Below are positions 44,760 through 54,380 of a DNA stretch of 64,000 nt, in pieces. This stretch comes from CBDAUN01 sp965214875 (lineage in GTDB: Bacteria; Pseudomonadota; Gammaproteobacteria; Arenicellales; JAJDZL01), in assembly GCA_965214875.1 (NCBI GenBank), contig OZ243980.1, positions 1,550,001 through 1,614,000 of the forward strand. The letters are read 5' to 3'. The notes under the pieces were generated by a model. It saw only the letters and a list, made by a program, of their open reading frames with translations, searched no databases and was not told where the DNA came from. Position numbers and translations under genes: made by a program. How positions within the stretch are numbered: position 1 is the stretch's first letter; each line of letters starts with the position of its first letter.

Positions 44760-45044
44760 GCCAGATTATAACCATTGAAATTTTTGGTTCGTTGTTGGCA
44801 AAAAGAGCTGTTCCGCTAAATATGCCGACTGAGCTTTTTGGGCCTCGGCTTCGGATTGCTGTTGCATTCGCAGTATGAGCAATCCGTTTGTGCGGCACGA
44901 AACTGTCGCTAGTGTGTTGGTTTTCGATACGAATATCGGGAACAAAAATGCCTGGCAACATTGGGTAGCCGATAGCATTTGCCGCAAAATAACAAATTCA
45001 ATTGAATAATGCACTGCTAGCAAGTGAGATATTGCCAAAAGTAG
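44760..45044. other. Intergenic, promoter region of mtaD operon
   Basis: About 285 bases. One 44-codon frame (44875-45009, MSNPFVRHETVASVLVFDTN) is open on the plus strand but has no recognised domain or good ribosome site. It may be the remains of the part of the cupin gene region displaced by the IS. Confidence 0.35.
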
Positions 45045-45070
45045 TGTCCGGGCTCAGATACATGCGGGAC

Positions 45071-45117
45071 CGCTCGCCTCCTCCCGAAGGACGCAGTCCG
45101 AAGGGAGGAGGCGAGCG
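45071..45117. repeat. Long hairpin inside IS481-like left end
   Basis: 15-bp perfect stem (CGCTCGCCTCCTCCC with its complement). Relative to the hairpin at 31115, the fourth stem pair is T-A instead of C-G on both arms, a compensatory change. Confidence 0.85.
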
Positions 45118-45185
45118 CGCGAAAATTTTTGAGGCAGCATAGTGCTTAGTAAAAATCCAACAGCCGAAAGGCGGGAGAGAGCGCC

Positions 45186-45925
45186 ATGCAAACCGAATGT
45201 CCGCACCGGAAATTCTGCCGCCTCGACGCGATCCGCGACGAACTTTCGCCGTAGGCCGCCGAGCACTTCGACAATCTCGCGCTGTTCGACCGGCTGCGCC
45301 TTGAGGGCGCGCCAAGATCCGCGCCGTGCTGGCGCGCGAGCGCGGCTTCGCGCCCAGCGAGTCCGCCACCGGGCGCATGATCGCCCGCCTGGTGCGGAAA
45401 GGCCAGGCCGAGCCGGTCGCGTTCCACTGCGGGCGAACAAAGCCCAAGCGGCGGCGCAAGTTCGACCGCCACGCCAAGCGCCGGCGCTGCGGCGACCGCG
45501 GGCGAAAGCCCGGCCAGATGGTGCAGATCGACCATACGGGCGTCGCCATCGAGGCCGGCTTCGCGGTCAAGGAGTCCGAGGCCGTATGCCCGGTCTCGAA
45601 GCTTTGCTGCATGCGCGCCTACTCGCGCGCCACCGCCGCCTGCGCCTCGAAGCTGCTCGACCACCTGATCCGCCAGGCGCCGTTCGACCTCGAGTCGGTG
45701 CAGGTCGACGGCGGCAGCGAGTTCGCGGCCGAGTTCGAGACCGCCTGCCAGCGGCGCGGCATCGAACTGTTCGCGCTGCCGCCCAAAAGCCCCATTTGCA
45801 ATGGCTGCGTGGAGCGCGCCAACGCGGCCGGCCGCTGCGAGTTCCAACAGTCCTGCGACGGCGAGCTCAGCGTGGGCGCCCTGAACGTCGAGCTGGCCAA
45901 ATTCAAGCGCCTCTGCAACGACTAA
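45186..45925 (+). pseudogene. IS481-like DDE transposase with stop and deletion
   Basis: The N-terminus MQTECPHRKFCRLDAIRDEL meets TAG in frame near 45258. After a deletion and shift the frame continues from AKIRAVLARERGFAPSESAT to GRKPGQMVQIDH, VQVDGGSEFAAEFETACQRR and CVERANAAGR, then ends early at TAA 45923-45925, before the NAYRPHQALGQ block. All three acidic residues are kept, but the protein would lack its DNA-binding end. Confidence 0.8.
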
Positions 45926-46034
45926 CGGCCGCACCAGGCGCTCGGACAAGCGGCGCCCATGCAGGCGTATAATGAAAACTTCAGCCAAAGCGCGCTTGCC
46001 GCCTGAAAAGTCTCATATGTATTGAACCAGTACA

Positions 46035-46348
46035 GTGACTTTACAGATGGGCAAGGATGCGCTAATATTTCATTAGAAAAGCTCATCCCATCTCGACCTG
46101 ACAACTTGCTTCAGGTCAATATTCGTATCGTTGCGCCTGGCGGGAAAACAGACGAACGCATTGTTCATAAGGGTCAGGAGTTTGGATTCGTCATCGAAGG
46201 CAACTTGAAATTGTTTGTTGGTGATAAAAAGTATCACCTCAAAGAGGGTGATGCATTTATTTTCGGTTCGGATTTGCCGCATGGGTATTGCAACGATGGA
46301 AAATATGCTGCCTGAGTGATTTGGGTCAATACGCCGCCCACATTTTGA
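46035..46348 (+). pseudogene. Cupin-domain C-terminus (regulator-type), 5' cut by IS, internal TGA
   Basis: Reads LLQVNIRIVAPGGKTDE, HKGQEFGFVIEGNLKLFVGD, HLKEGDAFIFGSDLPHGYCN, a cupin barrel with the ExxxVIEG and PHGY ends, like the sensor half of XRE-cupin regulators. The upstream part (any DNA-binding domain) was lost where the IS481-like right end joins. TGA at 46313-46315 interrupts the frame; the same frame continues VIWVNTPPTF to a stop at 46348, the normal family ending, so a sense codon (probably CGA) mutated. Non-functional. Confidence 0.8.
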
Positions 46349-46372
46349 GTTTGTTGCACTCTGGCGCAGAAT

Positions 46373-47527
46373 ATGCCCAAATTTGAGCTCGTTGAGCAAC
46401 CAAGCCGATTGCGTCGTGCAATCGCGCGGTTTGATGATGCCGAGGTGGTTGCGGTCGATACTGAATTCACCAGGCGCCGAACCTTCTATTCGATCTTGGA
46501 GCTGGTGCAGCTGGCATCTGCAGACCGCGAGCTTTGCATAGACGGCAGGTTGTGCGACGACCTCGATGCGATAGGCGAATTATTCAGCAACGAGCAAATT
46601 TGCTTCGTCTTTCATTCCGCAAGCCAGGACCTCGATGTCCTATATAGGCGCATGCCGTTGCCAAGGCATATTTTTGATACCCAAATCGCAGCTGAACTCT
46701 GCGGTTTCGAAGCAGTATCCTTCCAGAGTCTGGTAGAGCTATTTGTCGGCATAAAATTGCCAAAAGGAACTAAAACATCTAATTGGAGCAAGCGTCCGCT
46801 GAGTTGCACCCAGCTCAATTATGCGATGAATGATGTCCGCTACCTGCTGTCGGTCTATGATGCGCTTTTTAAACAGTTAGACAGTCTCGGCAGATTGGAT
46901 TGGCTATATGAGGAATGCAGACGGCTTGCCGAAAAGACAATTGCTTCCCATACTAGTAGTGTTGAAGATGCGTGGATGACGTTTACCTCAGGATGGCTAT
47001 TAGCACCGGCTGATCAGAAAGTTGCTCAGAAACTGGCGGTATGGAGAGAAAAGCGTGCCCGGTCGCGCGACATGCCAAGACAGTGGGTGTTGACAGATCA
47101 GCAGATAGTGCAGATTGCGCAAAATCCTCCACGCAATAGCCATCAGCTTTTGTCGTTGCTGAACCTGAGTGATCGACGTGTGTCTGGTTGGGTTCATGAG
47201 GTTGTCAGAATCGCCAATGAGCCGCGAATCGGCTCTTGCGAAGCGCTATGGTCAAAGCCGAAGACTGCCAGCCCGCGAGAAAAGGCGCTGCAAAAGCGGA
47301 TTATGTCAGTGATCGAGCATGTTGCAAAGGTGCACGATATGCCGGCAAGCTTAGTTTGCACAAGAGCCGAGGTGCAACGTCTCGCCAGCGGACGGCGAGA
47401 TGTCAGGTTGGCCAGCGGCTGGCGATTGGAAATTGCCGGAGAATCTGTCGACTGTCTGTTGAGCGAGTGGGGGCAGGCCCCGCTCAGTGCGGGCTCAAGC
47501 GACGGCGATGGGAAACTCGCTGATTAA
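46373..47527 (+). CDS. rnd: Ribonuclease D
   Basis: 384 residues. DEDDy exonuclease motifs: VAVDTEFTRRRTF (Exo I), HSASQDLDVLYRRM (Exo II) and LNYAMNDVRYLLSVYDAL (Exo III with catalytic Tyr region). HRDC-type helices follow (AVWREKRARSRDMPRQWVLT). It trims tRNA 3' ends. It converges on the fumarase gene, overlapping by 33 bases. Confidence 0.93.
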   Translation: MPKFELVEQPSRLRRAIARFDDAEVVAVDTEFTRRRTFYSILELVQLASADRELCIDGRLCDDLDAIGELFSNEQICFVFHSASQDLDVLYRRMPLPRHIFDTQIAAELCGFEAVSFQSLVELFVGIKLPKGTKTSNWSKRPLSCTQLNYAMNDVRYLLSVYDALFKQLDSLGRLDWLYEECRRLAEKTIASHTSSVEDAWMTFTSGWLLAPADQKVAQKLAVWREKRARSRDMPRQWVLTDQQIVQIAQNPPRNSHQLLSLLNLSDRRVSGWVHEVVRIANEPRIGSCEALWSKPKTASPREKALQKRIMSVIEHVAKVHDMPASLVCTRAEVQRLASGRRDVRLASGWRLEIAGESVDCLLSEWGQAPLSAGSSDGDGKLAD

Positions 47528-49009
47528 CTGCTTCCACTTTTTCGGTCCGGCTGAATGAACTGAATTGCCCTCAGTGTCTACTGCGACTGTGACTGGCATG
47601 TCTTCGACCGTAAATTCGTAGATGGCCTCCATGCCCAAATCTTCGAATGCGACGACCTTTGCCGAACGAATCGCCTTGGACACGAGAAAGGCTGCCCCGC
47701 CTACCGCAATCAGGTAAACCGCGCCGTGCCGCATGATTGACTGTATCGCCTGTTCTCCACGCTCGGCCTTTCCGATCATCCCGATAAGTCCGGTTCCGGC
47801 AATCAGCTGGTCGGTATACATGTCCATGCGAGTTGCGGTGGTTGGTCCAGCCGGTCCAACCACCTCGCTGCCGACCGGGTCGACCGGGCCAACGTAGTAG
47901 ATAAAACGATTCTTCAAGTCAACCCCATCCGGCAGCGCTTCTCCTTGATTAAGCATGCTGATCAGGCGCTTGTGCGCCGCATCGCGGCCTGTGAGGATTT
48001 TTCCGCTCAGCAGCAGCGTTTCGCCGATATTCCAATCCTTGATGTCTTCGCGAGTCAATGTATCCAGATTTACCTTTCGCGAGCCCGATGCATCCCAGAC
48101 TATTTCGGGCCAGGCATTTAGGTCTGGCACGGCAAGTTCGGCAGGTCCCGACCCGTCCAGTTCAAAGTGCAGGTGGCGCGTTGCGGCGCAGTTGGGAATC
48201 ATTCCTACCGGCAGCGAAGCGGCATGTGTCGGATACTCCTTGATCTTGACATCGAGAACAGTGGTTAGTCCGCCAAGTCCCTGGGCGCCGATGCCCAGAT
48301 TGTTGACTTCTTCATAAAGTTTCAATCGCAACTCTTCGGTTTTCGACTTTGGACCCAATTCGATGATTTCGTGAATATCAATCGGATCCATGAGCGATTT
48401 TTTCGCCAATACCAGTGCCATTTCGGGCGAACCGCCGATACCGATGCCGAGAATGCCAGGAGGGCACCAGCCCGCGCCTAGGGTGGGTACTGTTTCGACA
48501 ACCCAGTCCGCCACGTTTTGCCCTGGATTCAGAATGGTAAGCTTTGACTTGTTCTCCGACCCGCCGCCCTTTGCGGCAACGGTGATCGACACCTTGTCGC
48601 CTGGCACCAATTCGGTGTGAACGACGGCAGGGGTGTTGTCCCGAGTGTTGACTCGTTGTCCCCATGGCGGGTTCACAACTGATGCCCGCAATGGGTTGTC
48701 CGGGTCTAGGTAGGCGCGTCTGACCCCATCATTGATCATATCTTGCAGGGATTCGTTGCAATCCCACTCGGCATTCATCCCAACTTGAACAAATGCCACG
48801 ACGATGCCGGTGTCTTGGCATATTGGTCGATGCCCTTCAGCTGACATTCGCGAATTGATCAGGATCTGAGCGATGGCATGTTTTGCAGAATCCGATTGCT
48901 CCCGCTCATACGCCGCGGTCATGGCGCGAACAAAGTCGGCCGAATGGTAGTAGGAAATGAATTGAAGAGCGTCGGCAACGCTTTGAACCAGATCTTCCTT
49001 TTTAATCAT
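47495..49009 (-). CDS. fumA: Fumarate hydratase class I
   Basis: 504 residues, the usual length for the oxygen-sensitive [4Fe-4S] class I enzyme of the FumA/FumB type. Visible: CQDTGIVVAFVQVG (cluster Cys), GGGSENKSKLTILNPG, GLGGLTTVLDVKIKEYPTHA, PNCAATRHLHFEL and the beta-part HGAVYLIAVGGAAFLVSKAI. Interconverts fumarate and malate in the TCA cycle. Confidence 0.93.
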   Translation of the reverse strand: MIKKEDLVQSVADALQFISYYHSADFVRAMTAAYEREQSDSAKHAIAQILINSRMSAEGHRPICQDTGIVVAFVQVGMNAEWDCNESLQDMINDGVRRAYLDPDNPLRASVVNPPWGQRVNTRDNTPAVVHTELVPGDKVSITVAAKGGGSENKSKLTILNPGQNVADWVVETVPTLGAGWCPPGILGIGIGGSPEMALVLAKKSLMDPIDIHEIIELGPKSKTEELRLKLYEEVNNLGIGAQGLGGLTTVLDVKIKEYPTHAASLPVGMIPNCAATRHLHFELDGSGPAELAVPDLNAWPEIVWDASGSRKVNLDTLTREDIKDWNIGETLLLSGKILTGRDAAHKRLISMLNQGEALPDGVDLKNRFIYYVGPVDPVGSEVVGPAGPTTATRMDMYTDQLIAGTGLIGMIGKAERGEQAIQSIMRHGAVYLIAVGGAAFLVSKAIRSAKVVAFEDLGMEAIYEFTVEDMPVTVAVDTEGNSVHSAGPKKWKQLISEFPIAVA

Positions 49010-49093
49010 GTCAGGTTTTCAGTCAACCACCGTCGCAACACTGCGCACGGTGCTATTCAGTTTTTGCCGTATTGGAATGCTTCGTCTCGTCGT

Positions 49094-51025
49094 TCAGGAA
49101 TTGAAGCCTTGTTTGGTTTCATCTCGAATTCTTGCGAATCGATTTTCTATGCTCGCACTTGACTCCGGTGGGACCGCGCCGATGAGCAGATATTTTCTCA
49201 TAAGATCGCGGCAACGCTGCTGCGGGTCGGCGATCTGCTGGCTAGCATCAGTCATTTTGGCGTTGAGTCGGTTGACTTGATACGCCATGCGGTCGCGAGC
49301 GAATTCTGGCGGAGAATCGATTTCGGCTAGCACTTCTAGTTCCAAGCAAATATCCTGCTTTTCAGAGAGATTCTCGGTTGTCGAAGGAAGTTTTGAATCG
49401 CCTTTTTTGATCGCCTCGCAGACTGACGAGAAACGCTGATCGATGATCTTTTGGCAGTCTCCGCAATCGGTGCCGTTTGTGCGCCATATTTTGCAAATCG
49501 AATCAAGCATCTCAGGGGCATTAGCTGTGCCTACGGCGTTTTCGAGCTGAACACAAAGCTGCGACTTCACTTCAAGTGCACTGATCAATGCTTCATGGTT
49601 TCGGTGCCGGAGTTTTGTAATGCGCTCAGTGCAGCCTTTGAACTGCGCTTCCAAAGCCGAATCGATCGAAGTGCCGGATCCTTTCTTAGATTGAGGAAGC
49701 GCTTCCCACTGTCGTCGCAGAGCTGAAGCCTTTGCTTGAAATTCTTCGATTTCTTCGATTGACTGTTGATTCAGCGCTTTTAGGTCCTCCAAAAGTGCCT
49801 TTTTGGTTTGCATAGATTCTTGACGTTGCTGCTTGAATGCTTCTTGCTGCGCTGTTCGTCTCGCAAATTGCTTGTCGCACGCGCTACGAAACTGCTCCCA
49901 CAACTGGTTTTCTTTTTGCTTGCTTCCGCGCACGGTGACGTTCTTCCACTCGGCTTGAATTTTCTTAGTCTGTTCGATAGCTTCCCGCAAGGGCTTGGAT
50001 GCAAGCGCTTCCACTTGTTCGATGAGCTGATAGCGGCGCTGATGGCATCGCTCTCGCTCTCGGTCCAGATAGGGCTCGTATTGGCTGAGCACTTGATCAA
50101 AGCGCTCGTTGGTCTTTTGCCAGTCACGCTTGCTGAGCGGGGCTGCAAGTTTCCAATTCTTTCTCGCGGCGCGAATGGCCGCGCCAACGGCCATCCAGTC
50201 CGGCCGGTTCCAGTTGGTCGAATTGAATATCTCTTCGAGCTCTTCGCAGATCTGATTACGTTTTTCAAGATTTACTTCCCGCTTGGCCTTTTGCTCGATC
50301 ATATAGGCTTTGCATGGTTCATACGCCTTGGTGCAGGCAGCATCAAATCGTTGACGAAGCGCACGATTCGGGTAGTCGCCGCTTTGGTTCCACTTCTTCC
50401 AGCTGGTGCGTGCGCCGTGAATCCGTTCGCGCAGCGCTTGAGGTTTCAGGTTTGTGTCAATCAATCCTTCGACCTCGGCAATCAGCTCTTCCCGAGCGCG
50501 CTCCATGCCATATGAGCGCCAAGACTTGAGCTGATTCAAAGCGGGCTTGATACGGCTCAGCTCCTTGTTCAGCTTGTCGACTTTGCTTGGCGTTTCACCA
50601 AGATCGGATAGTCGATTTATGCGAAACTTGCACTTTTCGTAGAGGGATTGGGACTGTTTGGTTTGCGTGGCTTCCACGGATTGTTCGAGTTGTTTCAGAA
50701 ATTCCATGCACTCGGTCTGCAGTTTATCGATTTCGGTTTGAATGGAGTTTGCCTTCGCGGAAAGTTTCTGAAATCTATTCTCGATCTTCTTTCTATGTTC
50801 TTCTTCAAGGTCGCTATCATCCAAAACGGCAGCCAGTTGCTTGTGCAGCTTTTTCAGTCGCCTGAAATCCGGTTTTTCTGTTTCTTGCAAGACGACTTCG
50901 GCTTTGTCGAGTAGCCAGGTCAAATTGGAACTGCCGATGCTGATTTTCTCGGCAGATTCCGCATTCTCGGCTTTCCCAAAATCATCCGGGGTGCTATCAG
51001 AATTTAAGCTGGTTTCTGGAGTCAT
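49094..51025 (-). CDS. DUF349 repeat protein
   Basis: 643 residues, highly charged and helical, with repeated DUF349 units recognisable by W-x-x-A/G and F-R-x-A patterns (RTSWKKWNQSGDYPNRALRQ, AARKNWKLAAPLSKRDWQKT, IQAEWKNVTVRGSKQKENQL, WEQFRSACDKQFARRTAQQE). Soluble, no signal peptide. Biochemical role is unknown. Alone on its strand between fumarase and dinB. Confidence 0.85.
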   Translation of the reverse strand: MTPETSLNSDSTPDDFGKAENAESAEKISIGSSNLTWLLDKAEVVLQETEKPDFRRLKKLHKQLAAVLDDSDLEEEHRKKIENRFQKLSAKANSIQTEIDKLQTECMEFLKQLEQSVEATQTKQSQSLYEKCKFRINRLSDLGETPSKVDKLNKELSRIKPALNQLKSWRSYGMERAREELIAEVEGLIDTNLKPQALRERIHGARTSWKKWNQSGDYPNRALRQRFDAACTKAYEPCKAYMIEQKAKREVNLEKRNQICEELEEIFNSTNWNRPDWMAVGAAIRAARKNWKLAAPLSKRDWQKTNERFDQVLSQYEPYLDRERERCHQRRYQLIEQVEALASKPLREAIEQTKKIQAEWKNVTVRGSKQKENQLWEQFRSACDKQFARRTAQQEAFKQQRQESMQTKKALLEDLKALNQQSIEEIEEFQAKASALRRQWEALPQSKKGSGTSIDSALEAQFKGCTERITKLRHRNHEALISALEVKSQLCVQLENAVGTANAPEMLDSICKIWRTNGTDCGDCQKIIDQRFSSVCEAIKKGDSKLPSTTENLSEKQDICLELEVLAEIDSPPEFARDRMAYQVNRLNAKMTDASQQIADPQQRCRDLMRKYLLIGAVPPESSASIENRFARIRDETKQGFNS

Positions 51026-51294
51026 GGTTTCGGGGAGTGAAGCGTGATTGAGGCAATGCCTGGTCTGGCGCAGTTGCTACCTTAGTCAGGAAAAGAAATT
51101 ATTACACAGAAAGGCGGGCGTGTGCCAACTTCATGCTGAGTTGGGTATTTGCAATATCAAATTCTCGAATTGAATCAATGACCTCACAGATTCAGCAAAA
51201 ACACCCAGAAAACCGTCATTTCGAGTTTGTTTTTGGCGATCTGATGGCTATTTTTCGATTTTTCCCCATGCGGCAGTAGTCACAACGAAGATAT

Positions 51295-52452
51295 CTAGTG
51301 CTTTGCCGATCCTCCTCTATGCAGCGAACCTTTGCCGAATCGGGTATTGATCTTGTCAATCATCCGGTCCAGTTTCTGTTGCCGAATGCGGATGGTAGAA
51401 GGGAAAAGATCGAGTTGTCCGCTGCGCTGGTCGCAAAAGTTGCTTGCTCTCACTCCGATCAGGCGAACTGGTTGCACTCCAAGCTCCTTGACTGTCTGTT
51501 GCAGTATGTCCGCTGCGATATTCCAGAAGTCCTGTGTCAGGTCAGTGGATTGGGCTAAGGATTTTGAGCGGGTAATGGTGCGAAAATTCGCATAGCGCAG
51601 CTTGATGCTGATTTGTTTGGCGCGCAAGCCCTTTAAGCGGACGCGTGCTGCGATTTCCTGGACTTCATCAAACAGAATCGACCGCAAGTGCTCCTGATCC
51701 GAAATGTCGGATGCAAAAGTCGTCTCCTTCGATATCGATTTAGGATTAGACGCGACGGCAACTGTGCGATGATCAATGCCGCTTGCAAGCTCAATCAGGC
51801 GTTCGGCAGCATTGCCGACGCAATGTTCTAGATCGACTTTGGCGGACTTTCGCAATTGTTCTATTGTTCGAATCCCATGCTGCTCCAAACACTTGCTTGC
51901 TTTTGCCCCGATGCCCCAAAGTCGCGTCACGGGAAGCGGATCAAGAAAGTTCTGAACGGGCGGTGTAAGTATTTTGAGTCCGTCCGGCTTGCTAATGTCG
52001 CTGCACAGCTTGGCAAGAAACTTGTTTGAGGCAATGCCTACTGATGCCGTCAGATTCAATTCCGTTTTAATTGCCGATTTGATTTGCCGACCGACTGCTT
52101 GCGGCGGCCCAAACAGTTGTTCACTGCCGGCGATGTCCAGGAATGCCTCGTCTAGTGCTAATGGCTCGACAAGCGGCGAGAACCTTTGAAGAATCAGGTT
52201 GAATTCACGAGAGGTTTCACTGTAGCGGTCGATTCTTGCGGGGACAAAGATCGCATTCGGACACTTTCGTAGTGCGGTTGCCGCAGGCATGGCGTTGCGC
52301 ACGCCGAATTTTCTTGCTTCGTAGCTTGCCGCAGCTACGACCCCTCTTGATTCGGCATTGCCGCCAACGATAACAGGCTTGCCTGCGAGTTCTGGATTGT
52401 CACGTTGCTCGACGGACGCATAGAACGCATCCATGTCAACGTGAATAATCAT
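51295..52452 (-). CDS. dinB: DNA polymerase IV
   Basis: 385 residues. Y-family polymerase: HVDMDAFYASVEQRDNPELA (first catalytic Asp), VAAASYEARKFGVRNAMP, LDEAFLDIAG (catalytic Asp-Glu), and the HhH and little-finger domains (WGIGAKASKCLEQHGI). Translesion synthesis. A LexA box could not be confirmed in the 100 bases upstream. Confidence 0.93.
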   Translation of the reverse strand: MIIHVDMDAFYASVEQRDNPELAGKPVIVGGNAESRGVVAAASYEARKFGVRNAMPAATALRKCPNAIFVPARIDRYSETSREFNLILQRFSPLVEPLALDEAFLDIAGSEQLFGPPQAVGRQIKSAIKTELNLTASVGIASNKFLAKLCSDISKPDGLKILTPPVQNFLDPLPVTRLWGIGAKASKCLEQHGIRTIEQLRKSAKVDLEHCVGNAAERLIELASGIDHRTVAVASNPKSISKETTFASDISDQEHLRSILFDEVQEIAARVRLKGLRAKQISIKLRYANFRTITRSKSLAQSTDLTQDFWNIAADILQQTVKELGVQPVRLIGVRASNFCDQRSGQLDLFPSTIRIRQQKLDRMIDKINTRFGKGSLHRGGSAKH

Positions 52453-52701
52453 GTCGTGTCAGCGAAGTTGGAGGGCGGTAAGAGACTAGTCAGCCAGCAC
52501 AGATGGCAGTGTGTTTTGTTCTGCATTTCTGGATGATGTCGCTTTTTGTTTGCGAACCAAGGTTCTCCAATGAGTTGGCAGGTAAAGCAAAATGCGCACT
52601 GTCCGCATGCACTGTTCTGTATTTGCCGAAAGCCATGCCTGCAAAGACGAATTCTTTGGCTGAGCCGCTGCCCAAGGCGAGGAATTCTGCTCCGAATGGA
52701 C

Positions 52702-53592
52702 TTATCCGGTTGTCGATGACAGGCGATGATCCTCCGTACTGCTCGAGATCAATAGCGCATTGTTCGCGCCTTGCGTCCTTTCGATTGGCATGTTCAGGCT
52801 GTTGCCCCATTCAGCCCAAGATCCTGGATAGCCGCGAATTTTTTCGAATCCTAAAGATTTGAGCATCGCATAGGAATGAGACGATCTGTGGTGAGTTTGG
52901 CAGTAGGTAATGATTTCCATATCAGGTGTCAAGCCTTGGCTATACAGCATCTGCCTCAGTACATCCGGCGGTTTGAGTCGATTGTTCCGATTGGCATCGA
53001 TGGTGTCAGTCCAGTTGATGTTGCGTGCGCCGGGAATGTGCCCGCCTTGTGCTGCGCGGATGTCGATCCCCTCAAATTCAAGCTGCGACCTGGCATCGAG
53101 CAAACCGAACCCTTCCTTCCCGAGATTGGATAGGATGTAGGATTTGTCAGCTCGCGATTTGCCGTTTATGGTAATAGGGTAGTTCGAATGCTCAATATTA
53201 ACTGAGGGCGCGGTATCGATTGGGTGCCATTCATTCTTCCACGCGGTAAATCCGCCGTTTAGCAACGAGGAAGCAGGATGATCCAGAACGTCGAGCGTCC
53301 ACAGAAACCGGGCTGCGCGTCCATTACCTTCCGAGTCATAGGCGACGACGTGCGTGTCGCGCTTAAGCCCAATGGACGATATGACCGCTTGCAACTGCTC
53401 AGCCGATGGCAGTGTGCCGCTGGTGGGAATCTCACCTGATACCAAATCCAGATAGTCGACATGCGCCGCGCCCGGTATCCGTTCGCGGTCATAGGCATCG
53501 CGGTCCCCAACATCCACCACGAGCAGATTAGAATGACCTAATTGCATTTCCAGCTGGGAAGGTTCGACAAGAAACGGAAAATCTAATTTCAT
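52702..53592 (-). CDS. Rhodanese-type sulfurtransferase (SseA-like)
   Basis: 296 residues, two rhodanese domains. The N-terminal one is inactive-looking; the C-terminal carries the catalytic loop YCQTHHRSSH with the active Cys. IPGAAHVDYLD and GHIPGARNINW are the usual CH2A-type blocks. Loop size and charge do not settle thiosulfate versus 3-mercaptopyruvate as donor. The AT-rich 120 bases before 53592 should hold the promoter. Confidence 0.88.
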   Translation of the reverse strand: MKLDFPFLVEPSQLEMQLGHSNLLVVDVGDRDAYDRERIPGAAHVDYLDLVSGEIPTSGTLPSAEQLQAVISSIGLKRDTHVVAYDSEGNGRAARFLWTLDVLDHPASSLLNGGFTAWKNEWHPIDTAPSVNIEHSNYPITINGKSRADKSYILSNLGKEGFGLLDARSQLEFEGIDIRAAQGGHIPGARNINWTDTIDANRNNRLKPPDVLRQMLYSQGLTPDMEIITYCQTHHRSSHSYAMLKSLGFEKIRGYPGSWAEWGNSLNMPIERTQGANNALLISSSTEDHRLSSTTG

Positions 53593-53719
53593 AAAAAATT
53601 ATTCTCTAAACTTATTTATTTTACGCAAAATAATTCTTTTTCAGATTAAAATTAATCTATAAATTGAAAGAATTGCACAATATAATGCTTTTTTCAGATT
53701 TGTCAAGGAACTCATGGCA

Positions 53720-53905
53720 CCCAAAATCCGCGTTAGAGATTTTTTGGCGGATTTTTCGCTGAAATACGCAGCGCGGGGAGATTCCGGCACTTGTGGCGGC
53801 GATGCCGGGCGGATTTGCCGGCGCACCGGAGCCGCAAGAGGCGGCGGGGCGGAACCGGGGCAAAAAATCAATGATGATTCGGAACGCGCCAGGACGCAAC
53901 GGTTT
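53720..53905 (-). mobile_element. IS1380 right-end fragment
   Basis: About 185 bases aligning with the reversed right end of the 8097-9727 element, from the terminal repeat to AGGACGCAACGGTTTTTTG. It joins an IS481-like 3' end near TTGCCGCCT. Confidence 0.8.
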
Positions 53906-53945
53906 TTTGCCGCCTAAAAAGTCTCACATGTATTGAACCAGTACA
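53906..53945 (+). mobile_element. IS481-like 3'-end fragment
   Basis: GCCGCCTAAAAAGTCTCACA and TGTATTGAACCAGTACA match the last 40 bases of the IS481-like copies. It points toward the autotransporter gene. Confidence 0.8.
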
Positions 53946-53956
53946 CTATGTAATTA

Positions 53957-54174
53957 GTGCTTGCCAGAAAACTGTAATACCGCATTAAAGTTATTGTTTT
54001 AATTTGTTTCTCAGATGAGAAACCGAAGATTTTCGAAAATCGGTCCGGCGACCGCAAGATGCGGTCGAAATCTATTCGAATTAAATACGGCTAAATCTTC
54101 GAAATAGATATCTCATTAAAACTTCAATAGAGGCAACAGTTTTGAATGTATAATTAGAGTTTTCTGGCAGACGC
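53957..54174. mobile_element. MITE-like element, copy 2 (218 bp)
   Basis: Second copy of the 2250-2475 element, with the same TIR core (GCCAGAAAACT) and same inner palindromes, flanked by direct repeats TAATTA (53951-53956 and 54175-54180). The copies differ at scattered sites, so they did not arise by recent duplication of the region. Confidence 0.9.
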
Positions 54175-54380
54175 TAATTAACCCGTACACGTCGTTGATT
54201 GAAAATAATCAATATATAAGACCAAACTTTACCGTGTCCCATAAGCCCCTCAGCTTTGGCAATTTTTCAACGTTTTGCCACCCACGGGCGACCGGCACTC
54301 ATCAAGAGTGTAGCCGGTGCTCATTTTAAGTGGTGATTGGGAGCCTCTTTTATTCGAATTCAAACCAAGGTAGAACAAAC

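Larger units (their letters stand above)
45045..46034 (+). mobile_element. IS481-like element, defective copy
   Basis: Left end TGTCCGGGCTCAGATACATG and right end reading TATTGAACCAGTACA at 46034. It carries the hairpin 45071-45117 and a broken transposase. No clear target duplication. Its right end has replaced the 5' part of a cupin gene. Confidence 0.85.
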
